Assembly (NCBI GenBank): GCA_942493215.1
Contig: OW818670.1
Coordinates: 1,430,279-1,494,278, forward strand
Direction: 5' to 3'
DNA: 64,000 nt
Source of the DNA: G942493215 sp942493215
GTDB taxonomy: Bacteria > Bacillota_I > Bacilli_A > RF39 > UBA660
How positions within the stretch are numbered: position 1 is the stretch's first letter; each line of letters starts with the position of its first letter. Shown piece after piece: positions 25,996 through 32,995 of the stretch. The position numbers and the translations under genes are program-made. Under the pieces are notes generated by a model. The model saw only the letters and a program-made list of their open reading frames with translations. It had not been told where the DNA came from and searched no databases.

Positions 25996-26092
25996 CCATA
26001 TACATTATATCATATTTATTAATATTTACAAGGATTTTTTTATTTAAATATTAAAAATATAATCATAAATAGTGTATTCATAAAACTAAATT

Positions 26093-26144
26093 GATATACA
26101 AAATAAAAAAGGTTGATTTTTTATTCCGTATTAATTAATATAAT
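26093..26144. repeat. Direct repeat copy downstream of the sigma-factor gene
   Basis: This roughly 50-base segment is about 80% identical to 28576-28625, in the same orientation (GATATACAAAA, AAAGGTTGATTTTT, TTAATTAATA shared). At 28.6 kb the sequence is the 3' coding end and terminator of another gene; here it lies in non-coding DNA. The pair flanks the sigma-factor gene. Confidence 0.75.
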
Positions 26145-26195
26145 TAAACAGTAATAGACCAAAAAAATTAACAGTAAAAATTTTTATTAGCTTTG

Positions 26196-28463
26196 TTAAG
26201 AAAAATCATTATGATTCTGTAAATATACTAAACATTTTTTTACTTCATCATCATATTCAGTGCTAGGAATTGAATCTAAACACATATTTGATATTCCGTT
26301 TCTTATATATTGATGAACATCTTGCTGATCCATGTTTAATGTTTCACCAATTTGTTTTTCCGAAAAGTACTTTCCAGTATACCCTAACCTTAACAATAAA
26401 ATAGCCCGTTCCCTAGGATTTTTCAATGTTTCTATAATTTTTTTAATAGCCTCACGATGCTCTTCAAATTCTATTGAAACAAAAGAAGGTACATATATAC
26501 TTGGCGTGCTTTTCTTTTCGATAGAAACAACAGCTAACTTCTTTGTTTCTCTTTTTGTTTCTGTTTTTGGTTTTTTATTATTATCTTGTTTTTTTCTTTT
26601 TAATAAAAGTAATATTTTCTTAATAGCACAGTTAATCATATGATTTAATGCATGTATATTTATATTATACTGTTGTGATATTATTTCTAAATTAGAAGAT
26701 TTCTCCCCGTTTATTGGATATCTCATTAATAAAAATTCTTTGCCTTCATCAATAATCTCATTAACAGCCATTCTTACCTCAGATTCCGGATATTTAGAAA
26801 ATAATTCAAACAATGTATAAATATATTTTTCAAGTGGTAATAAAGGATCCTTTTTGAAAAAACCATCAATTCGATTAATAATATATTTTAGTCTTTTATT
26901 AATAGTTTTTATATCCATACAATATTCCTGTGACAAATAATATAAAGATTTAGCTCTTTGCCCATCCAATGGATATCTTTGTAGCAAAAATTCTTTTTCT
27001 TCGATGGTTAATTTATCAACCATGATCATTACTTCTGATTTAGAATGCCCAGAAAAAAGTTCATATAATGTATAAATGTATTTTTCATGTGGTTGAAGAG
27101 GTTCTGCATTGGAAAAACTATTGACTCGCCTAACAATATACTTTATTCTTTTATTAATCGTATTAGCGTCCACATCATATTCTTGTGACAAATAATCTAG
27201 AGACTTAGCTCTTTGTCCATCCAATGGATATTTAAATAGCAAAAGTTCTTTTTCTTCGATGGTTAATTTATCAAGTCTTTCTAATAATTCTGATTCCGAA
27301 TAATTTGGAAAAATAGCATATAGTGTTTTTTCATATTCATCAAATGATATACTAGGGTTTAGCTTTAGTAGGCGCTCAACTTTATCAATATAGATGTTTA
27401 TTCTAATTTCCAAAACTTCTACACTTATACCATATTTTTTTGATAAAACCTCTAAAGAGGTTGGTTTATCATTATTTATTGGATATCTTTGCAATAAAAT
27501 CTCTATCTCAAGAGTTGGTAATTTTGCCAATACTTGTTTAATATTTGTTTCTGGATAATCTGGAAATAAATCATACAATGAACTGTATATTTTTCTTCGT
27601 GAATCTAATGCTGAAATTACTTTATTATATAGATCACTGTCCCAAACAAAGAGGTTCTCGTCAAAATCCCTCTTTATATCAAAAACACTAATATTATATA
27701 TTCGTGATAAGGAAGACAACGTAATTTTGAAAGTTAGTATTAAATCAGTAAGATAGTATGTTCTTTCTCTTGATTCCATTATTTCAAATTGCTTTTTGCC
27801 CTTAATTTTCTTTTTTTCATCAATCCATCTCTTTCTTTCTAAAAAGAGTCTTATCTTATTTTTGGCCGCTATTTCTTTTCTAATTACTGTACTTCTACTG
27901 ATACCTAGTTTTTCACCAATCTCTGGAAAAGTTAATCCATTATAGAAACGCAGAATTATAATTTCTCGTTCTACATCATCGAGAATCCGTAATGATTTCT
28001 TTATTGCATCAAGAAAACACTGTTTTTGATGATCATCTTCAATATCCTCTCCCGTCGATAACGTACTGATTAAAGTAAAATCCTCTTCTTCTTCTTCATT
28101 ACCCAATGGTTCGTCCAAACTCACAAAAAAACTATCTTTCTTATTTTTCCTAAAATACGCAAGAATTTCATTTCTTATACATCGCTTTGCATAAGCTTTA
28201 AACTCATCAAGTCGATCCTTGTCAATTCCCTTGATAGCCTTCATTAAACCAATTGTTCCTATACTTTCCAAATCTTTTTTTGTTGCTGAAAATTTTTCTA
28301 AAAAACTGTCAGAGAAATTTCTATTAACCAAAGATGAAACCAATCTTAAATTATGAGCTACTAGCTCATTAGCCGCAACAAGATTTCCATTTTTAACCTC
28401 TAAAAGTAAAGATAAAGTTTCTTCATCAGATAAACATTCTGGCCATTTTTCGGTTTCATACAT
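26196..28463 (-). CDS. SigE/SigK-like sigma factor with four tandem C-terminal repeats
   Basis: The 755 residues start with an intact sigma-70 core. Region 2 is at about 30-110 (ELVAHNLRLVSSLVNRNF, DLESIGTIGLMKAIKGID, YAKRCIRNEILAYFRKNKK), the sporulation-sigma motif SLDEPLGNE follows, and region 4 is at 150-210 (LTFPEIGEKLGISRSTVIR). Four repeats of about 85 residues follow at about 291-366, 377-450, 461-536 and 546-620. Their pattern is LF-xx-Y-S/P-E-S-E, L-T-I-E-E-K-E-x-LL-x-R-Y-P-L-D-G-Q and L-S-Q-E-Y plus a helix-turn-helix-like segment. A Lys-rich linker leads to a last region-4-like unit (666-727). SigE and SigK are about 235 residues, so the architecture is unusual. No ribosome binding site stands before the ATG. 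Confidence 0.9.
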   Translation of the reverse strand: MYETEKWPECLSDEETLSLLLEVKNGNLVAANELVAHNLRLVSSLVNRNFSDSFLEKFSATKKDLESIGTIGLMKAIKGIDKDRLDEFKAYAKRCIRNEILAYFRKNKKDSFFVSLDEPLGNEEEEEDFTLISTLSTGEDIEDDHQKQCFLDAIKKSLRILDDVEREIIILRFYNGLTFPEIGEKLGISRSTVIRKEIAAKNKIRLFLERKRWIDEKKKIKGKKQFEIMESRERTYYLTDLILTFKITLSSLSRIYNISVFDIKRDFDENLFVWDSDLYNKVISALDSRRKIYSSLYDLFPDYPETNIKQVLAKLPTLEIEILLQRYPINNDKPTSLEVLSKKYGISVEVLEIRINIYIDKVERLLKLNPSISFDEYEKTLYAIFPNYSESELLERLDKLTIEEKELLLFKYPLDGQRAKSLDYLSQEYDVDANTINKRIKYIVRRVNSFSNAEPLQPHEKYIYTLYELFSGHSKSEVMIMVDKLTIEEKEFLLQRYPLDGQRAKSLYYLSQEYCMDIKTINKRLKYIINRIDGFFKKDPLLPLEKYIYTLFELFSKYPESEVRMAVNEIIDEGKEFLLMRYPINGEKSSNLEIISQQYNINIHALNHMINCAIKKILLLLKRKKQDNNKKPKTETKRETKKLAVVSIEKKSTPSIYVPSFVSIEFEEHREAIKKIIETLKNPRERAILLLRLGYTGKYFSEKQIGETLNMDQQDVHQYIRNGISNMCLDSIPSTEYDDEVKKCLVYLQNHNDFS

Positions 28464-28575
28464 ATAATTTCATATAAGTATAATGATAACTTATATTTCC
28501 ACCTCTCAAAAAGAAAAATAAAAGTAAATAAATTTAATTTTTATTATATCATATTATTGTTAACTTATAACAATA

Positions 28576-28625
28576 GATATACAAAAAAAGGTTGATTTTT
28601 ATTCAGCCTTAATTAATAGTCTAAT
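28576..28625. repeat. Direct repeat copy at the 3' end of the Cys-rich gene
   Basis: This is the partner of 26093-26144. This copy covers the last codons, stop and terminator of the gene at 28599. Confidence 0.75.
28588..28610 (-). terminator. Terminator of the Cys-rich gene with the stop codon in the loop
   Basis: AAGGTTGA, seven-base loop, TCAGCCTT (one wobble), followed by a T run on the minus strand. The stop (28599-28601) lies in the loop. Confidence 0.8.
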
Positions 28626-29177
28626 AATTTCTTGACGAGTTTTAAAGAAACTACGAGCAATAATTTCTTTTTGTCGATGATTCAAAAAGAATTTAATTTG
28701 AGGAATATCATTAGGTTTTATAATTAAATATCTTTTTTCTAAATAGGAACAGAAAAAGAATTTACATGAAGGATTTTTATTTGTACATTGACTATCTACA
28801 AGTTTATCACATAATCCCTTTTTACTATTATAACAGCAACCATCCCTATCGTGAACAGAACAACCCATTCTATTAGCAATACACTTACCGTCAATAAAAT
28901 CACAATAATTATTGGTCGTTAACTCATTATCAAGATAATCACAGGTATAATCATATATTAATTCATATTTCTTATTAATATCTTTACAATTAATGATTGA
29001 TTGAATATTAACTAATAAGGGATTATTAGTTTCAAACTTTAATAATAATTTCTTTTTTTTACATAACCTAATTATTGAAGGAATCATACTAATAATATTA
29101 TTTTCACTAATTTCATCAATATTTAATACTAGTTTATCTTCGTTGATAAAAGACTTAAGGATATTTCTCTTAAACAT
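28599..29177 (-). CDS. Cysteine-rich unknown protein, probable metal or Fe-S binder
   Basis: In this 192-residue protein the region about 92-145 holds many cysteines: NYCDFIDGKCIANRMGC, then DGCCYNSKKGLC, QCTNK, then CKFFFC. The N-terminal 85 residues look like a small alpha/beta domain, and the C-terminus is helical and basic (HRQKEIIARSFF). The spacing suggests a cluster or two zinc sites. I do not recognise the family. It starts after GGGTGTGAT. It is upstream of the large sigma gene but separated by a terminator. Confidence 0.6.
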   Translation of the reverse strand: MFKRNILKSFINEDKLVLNIDEISENNIISMIPSIIRLCKKKKLLLKFETNNPLLVNIQSIINCKDINKKYELIYDYTCDYLDNELTTNNYCDFIDGKCIANRMGCSVHDRDGCCYNSKKGLCDKLVDSQCTNKNPSCKFFFCSYLEKRYLIIKPNDIPQIKFFLNHRQKEIIARSFFKTRQEIIRLLIKAE

Positions 29178-29224
29178 CTTACATCACACCCATTTACTAA
29201 TCTAATTAATACTATTATACAACA

Positions 29225-29249
29225 AAAAAATGTCTTAATAGACATTTTT
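29225..29249 (-). terminator. Terminator of the PH-like gene
   Basis: AAAAATGTCT, TAAT, AGACATTTTT, with an A/T run on each side. It overlaps the stop codon at 29248. Confidence 0.8.
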
Positions 29250-29643
29250 AATTAAATTTATTTTTAACAGCGTTTTCAATTAACATATAAGTCTTCTTTA
29301 TTATTACTTTATCAACTGAACTTAAAAATCTTAATGTCAAAGGATAAGTATTATATAAAGTTATTTTAATGTCAGTTACTAAACTACCGAAGAATACCGC
29401 CGTTGTAACAATTGAGTGATATGGAATAGCACTTATTTCTTTAACATTATTACCAAATCCTCTTTTATTAAATAGAACTACTTGTTTGTCTGTAAATACC
29501 GCAACATCTTTATGAGTACGATAAGCAAAAACTATTTTTTCACCTTCAATATAATCATTTACATATTTAGGCATTTCCGTTATGTCAATTTGTTTATGAA
29601 AATTAAATTTAGGTGTTAAGGGTTTAAATTTAATAAAAGCCAT
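29248..29643 (-). CDS. Small PH-domain-like protein
   Basis: This 131-residue protein has the beta-strand pattern of bacterial PH-like domains: EGEKIVFAYRTHKDVAVFTDKQVVLF, then IPYHSIVTTAVFFG, with a C-terminal helix. The ATG at 29643 follows TAGGAGG, and the gene overlaps the HAD gene by 14 bases, so it is probably translationally coupled. It has no membrane segment. The exact family and function are uncertain. Confidence 0.6.
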   Translation of the reverse strand: MAFIKFKPLTPKFNFHKQIDITEMPKYVNDYIEGEKIVFAYRTHKDVAVFTDKQVVLFNKRGFGNNVKEISAIPYHSIVTTAVFFGSLVTDIKITLYNTYPLTLRFLSSVDKVIIKKTYMLIENAVKNKFN

Positions 29644-30154
29644 ATTCCAACCTCCTACACTTGTTAATAGAATCAAACCAATTTTTTAGATTAATTTTAT
29701 GTATTTTATATAAATCTTTCATATTTTCGCGTGTTACACCTTTATTGGAATCAGTAACTGCTTGATATTTGCTAAATTCACCCGTATCTTTACGATCATC
29801 AAGTACAACAATACTTCTTATTTTATAAGGAAACGTTGCTAGAAAAGCCCGAAACTCATCAGCTCTTGTTCCCTTTAAACTTGGTGTAATGCCAATAAAG
29901 GGATTGGGAAGATTAAACCTATTAAAAACGACAATTAGATAATCAATGGCTTCTTGATAACGTCGCCAATCAGAGGACAGAACTATTTTAACCCCTGTTG
30001 TCTTAATGAATTTAACAAGCATTTCGACACATTTAAAATCTAATTGATAATTATAATTGTCTATTCCCTTTTTTGTTAATTTAAATATTCTTATTAAACT
30101 ATTAACAGGATTAAGAACACCATCAATATCTAAAAACAAAAGATCATACTCCAT
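29630..30154 (-). CDS. HAD-superfamily domain protein (Swiss-army-knife RNA repair-like HAD)
   Basis: The 174-residue protein opens with the HAD motif I LLFLDIDGVLNP (Asp9 and Asp11). It has motif II IVLSSDWRRY (about 90), where W-R after the Ser-Ser-Asp is typical of the HAD_SAK group, and a motif IV-like VVLDDRKD. It is expected to be a phosphatase or nucleic-acid end-processing enzyme. It is coupled to the PH-like gene downstream. The substrate is unknown. Confidence 0.78.
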   Translation of the reverse strand: MEYDLLFLDIDGVLNPVNSLIRIFKLTKKGIDNYNYQLDFKCVEMLVKFIKTTGVKIVLSSDWRRYQEAIDYLIVVFNRFNLPNPFIGITPSLKGTRADEFRAFLATFPYKIRSIVVLDDRKDTGEFSKYQAVTDSNKGVTRENMKDLYKIHKINLKNWFDSINKCRRLEYGFY

Positions 30155-30222
30155 ATATACCTCACGGAAGAATTATATCACAAAACCATTAAATTCTCAA
30201 TTAGTCATTTAAACTTTTATAT

Positions 30223-31293
30223 CTAATAATGAAAGCTCTCAGCCTTATTTAAAACAAATTTATCAAGCATAAATGACATCAGTTTTCCAAATATCCGTCC
30301 CCCTGCTCTTATAAATAAAAACAAGAATAAAGGATTATATAAAATGGTGAATAATATTTTTAATATAATAAATTTATATTGTAGCTTTTTTAAATATCTT
30401 AAATAAATCTTATTATCCTTTTCAATTATACTTTTTGCCACACATTTACCACTCATTAAGGCATAGGATATACCAGCTAATGTAAGAGGATCGACTGCAC
30501 CAACTGCATCACCTACTAAATAGGTGTTACTATTTATTATCCTATTTTTCTTAAGGCCAAAAGGAACAAAGAAGCCTCTTATTTGTTGGTTATCTAAAGA
30601 TTCTTTATATCCTAGTTTGTTAATAAAATCTTTAATTTTTTGATTATAATCAATACCTTTATTATATATATCACAAAAACCAATATTAACATATTCACCA
30701 CTACTAGCACACCAAGCATAGCCTCTTTTTACAATACCAAAATACATATCAATTTTAGGCTTCATTTGGCATTTAAAATTTACTTGTAGAGCTATATATT
30801 TTTTCTTTTCTAGATTATATCTACTACTATAACCTAATTCACCATCCGCGAATACCAAATTATTAAAATTATATATACTATTATTATTTAATATTACATA
30901 ATTTTCCTTATGATTAACTTCTTTAATATAAGATTGTTCAATAACATCAATATTATTTTCTTTTAGTTTTTTAAATAATTCATAATCAAGGACTGTACGA
31001 TCAATAAGGTGTTGGCAATATAAACCATGATTATTAACACAAATACGCTTTCTTTCTTTATGAATAATAGATAATCCTTTAACTAGTTTATAATCAATAT
31101 CTTCTATATTTATTCCTAATTCTTTTAATAGAATCACACTCTTTTTAGTAAGATAACCCGCACATAATTTGTTTCGAGGAAATTTACTCTTTTCAATTAC
31201 TAATATTTTTAAATTTTGGTTTAATTTTTTTAAATTAATAGCAGTCGCTATACCTGCAATTCCAGCACCTACAATGATAATATCGTAATTCAT
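30223..31293 (-). CDS. FAD-dependent oxidoreductase, geranylgeranyl reductase family
   Basis: This 356-residue flavoprotein has the Rossmann dinucleotide motif DIIIVGAGIAGIATAINLK at the N-terminus. It has FPRNKLCAGYLTKKS (typical of the GGR group) and the second FAD motif YLVGDAVGAVDPLTLAGISYALMSG (about 260). GGR-type enzymes reduce polyprenyl double bonds or act as monooxygenase-like oxidoreductases; the substrate here is unknown. The ATG at 31293 is preferred (GAAGAGG upstream) over a GTG 15 bases earlier. Confidence 0.88.
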   Translation of the reverse strand: MNYDIIIVGAGIAGIATAINLKKLNQNLKILVIEKSKFPRNKLCAGYLTKKSVILLKELGINIEDIDYKLVKGLSIIHKERKRICVNNHGLYCQHLIDRTVLDYELFKKLKENNIDVIEQSYIKEVNHKENYVILNNNSIYNFNNLVFADGELGYSSRYNLEKKKYIALQVNFKCQMKPKIDMYFGIVKRGYAWCASSGEYVNIGFCDIYNKGIDYNQKIKDFINKLGYKESLDNQQIRGFFVPFGLKKNRIINSNTYLVGDAVGAVDPLTLAGISYALMSGKCVAKSIIEKDNKIYLRYLKKLQYKFIILKILFTILYNPLFLFLFIRAGGRIFGKLMSFMLDKFVLNKAESFHY

Positions 31294-31476
31294 ATCATAC
31301 CTCTTCACTTTAAATTTTATTAAAAAATAGATTATTTTTTAATAATCCATTTATATCTATTTAAAACATTATTTCTATAATATCACAATATGATAAAATC
31401 ACAATATTGTTTTTGAATATTAATTTTTTAAAATAGAATCCATTAAGTATTTAATTGAATAATATTTCACTTAATT

Positions 31477-31953
31477 CTAATGTCGTTGACGTTTATTTTC
31501 ACTATCCGAATTATTAATCAATATAATCGTTTCTGAAGAATCAGTTTTTGCCTGAATTATATCAATACCCTTATTTGTCATTTCATCTTGTATATTAGCA
31601 ATCATTTGTTGTTTTTCTTCTTTTGACAATAAAATTTCGGCACACACACAAGCATAACGAAGCATTTCCCACGGAGCATTTCCAACTTCTATTTGATGAA
31701 CTACAAAAGTTGCCATTGCCCTTACTAATTTCTTCCAACTCGTTATTGCTTCTCCCTCGTGAAATGGCTTAGTGGGCAAACCGGAAACCAATAATTCTAA
31801 ATTATCATCATCTGAGATTAAGGTCGGTGCTTTTTTAACAAGTTCATAAAAGGGCAAGATAAAATCACTTTGAGATGTTATTCCCAAACACGCTCTCTTT
31901 AATACAATAGTAAAATATTCTCTTAATTTATCAACATCATTAATTTTTTCCAT
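31477..31953 (-). CDS. Unknown protein, third gene of a three-gene operon
   Basis: The 158-residue soluble helical protein ends in an acidic/Ser-Glu-Asn tail. It has KLREYFTIVLKRACLG at the N-terminus and WKKLVRAMATFVVHQIEVG in the middle. I find no recognisable domain. It follows the 202-residue gene by 19 bases on the same strand. AAGGATT precedes the ATG. Confidence 0.55.
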   Translation of the reverse strand: MEKINDVDKLREYFTIVLKRACLGITSQSDFILPFYELVKKAPTLISDDDNLELLVSGLPTKPFHEGEAITSWKKLVRAMATFVVHQIEVGNAPWEMLRYACVCAEILLSKEEKQQMIANIQDEMTNKGIDIIQAKTDSSETIILINNSDSENKRQRH

Positions 31954-31972
31954 ATTTCAAAATCCTTCCCAT

Positions 31973-32581
31973 TTAATTATATCTCCCATATAAACCTTCA
32001 TGTTCACGTTCATATCGTTCTTCCCAATCAGCACCCTTTGCATTAACGTTAACTCTAACTGTAGGGTCATAATATAAAATGCCCTGTGCATCTCTATACC
32101 AATGATTTGGTTCATGATAATGAAAATGTTCAATTCTTGTATCAGGAGAACTTGTATAATATGATGAACTATATTGAATTCTTTCAGCATGAGTAATCGC
32201 CCTAATTTTTCTTGTTTGGTCACCCATTCTTTCATGTAATAAAGCATTTAATCTCTGTAGACTATATGGTGCAACAATGTCAAACAATTTGGAGTTTTCA
32301 CTAATTCGTCCTCTTTTAACAAAATAATTTATTGAGTTATACATAAAAACCACAATTTCGGCCTGTTGTTCAAGAGTCAGATCGCCTAAAAGCCAACATT
32401 TTAAGCCACATTCTACCAAAGAAAAACCACTTATTCCTTCTGATTTTCCTATAGTATTTACACAACTTTCTATTAATTGTTCAAGGACGATTTTTTCTTT
32501 ATCACTTAACTGCCGAATTCTATCATCTAAATCAAAAAAAATACCGGCGCTATACACTATAGATAAAACAATTTCTTGCAT
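31973..32581 (-). CDS. Unknown protein, second gene of a three-gene operon
   Basis: This 202-residue protein has a helical N-terminal two thirds (LSDKEKIVLEQLIESCVNTI; LTLEQQAEIVVFMYNSINYF). The tail is rich in His, Tyr and Glu (IEHFHYHEPNHWYRD). No family is recognised. It begins seven bases after the 51-residue upstream gene, with a poor ribosome binding site, so coupling is likely. A competing 96-residue frame inside it is rejected. Confidence 0.55.
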   Translation of the reverse strand: MQEIVLSIVYSAGIFFDLDDRIRQLSDKEKIVLEQLIESCVNTIGKSEGISGFSLVECGLKCWLLGDLTLEQQAEIVVFMYNSINYFVKRGRISENSKLFDIVAPYSLQRLNALLHERMGDQTRKIRAITHAERIQYSSSYYTSSPDTRIEHFHYHEPNHWYRDAQGILYYDPTVRVNVNAKGADWEERYEREHEGLYGRYN

Positions 32582-32587
32582 GTTATG

Positions 32588-32743
32588 CTATCTACATCTA
32601 CTTAAGTAATCCTTCAAACAATTTAAAACAAAACCTCTTTTCTCACTTTCAGGAATAGAACCAATAAGAGATTTAATATAAGGAAGTATCTCTGCTTCTA
32701 TACTTTGTATGTCCAGTCTTTCACTTTCAGTTAGCATTCTCAT
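32588..32743 (-). CDS. 51-residue small protein, first gene of a three-gene operon
   Basis: The frame runs from an ATG at 32743 (AAAGGAG ten bases upstream) to TAG at 32588. It reads MRMLTESERLDIQSIEAE at the start and ends LKDYLSRCR. It is acidic and helical, with a Cys near each end of the last helix (residues 43 and 50). It is too short for standard ORF calling. The downstream genes follow within 20 bases each. Confidence 0.6.
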   Translation of the reverse strand: MRMLTESERLDIQSIEAEILPYIKSLIGSIPESEKRGFVLNCLKDYLSRCR

Positions 32744-32844
32744 AATACTTTTTCTCCTTTCAAAATTGAACTAAAAGAATTTATATTTTTTTATTCTAAC
32801 ATTAATTTATTTAATTTACAAGGAAATATTTAATGTACAATAAA

Positions 32845-32870
32845 AAAAGCCTTTATTTATAAAGGCTTTT
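32845..32870 (-). terminator. Terminator after tRNA-Glu
   Basis: AAAAGCCTTTA pairs with TAAAGGCTTTT, four-base loop, followed by seven T on the minus strand. It ends the gltX-tRNA unit. Confidence 0.85.
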
Positions 32871-32879
32871 ATTCTTAAT

Positions 32880-32956
32880 TGGTGACCTGTATGGGATTCG
32901 AACCCATGAATGCTGCCGTGAGAGGGCAGTGTGTTAAGCCACTTCACCAACAGGCC
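32880..32956 (-). tRNA. tRNA-Glu with CTC anticodon
   Basis: This is a full cloverleaf on the minus strand. The acceptor stem is GGCCTGT with ACAGGTC (one G-U), and the discriminator A is followed by encoded CCA. The anticodon stem is CTGCC/GGCAG around loop CTCTCAC, so the anticodon is CTC (GAG codons). GTTCGAATC forms the T loop. It lies 39 bases downstream of gltX, which encodes the matching synthetase. Confidence 0.95.
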
Positions 32957-32981
32957 AAATTGCCCTAAAAAGGGACAATTT
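32957..32981 (-). other. Hairpin between gltX and tRNA-Glu
   Basis: AAATTGCCCT and AGGGACAATTT pair with one bulge. The stem ends exactly at the tRNA 5' end and has no T run. It may protect the gltX mRNA 3' end or help processing. Confidence 0.5.
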
Positions 32982-32995
32982 CATTATATAATAAA

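Noticed and set aside
31957..32247. 96-codon minus-strand frame overlapping the second gene of the unknown operon
   Set aside because: It is a different frame inside the 202-residue gene, which has better context and spacing to both neighbours.
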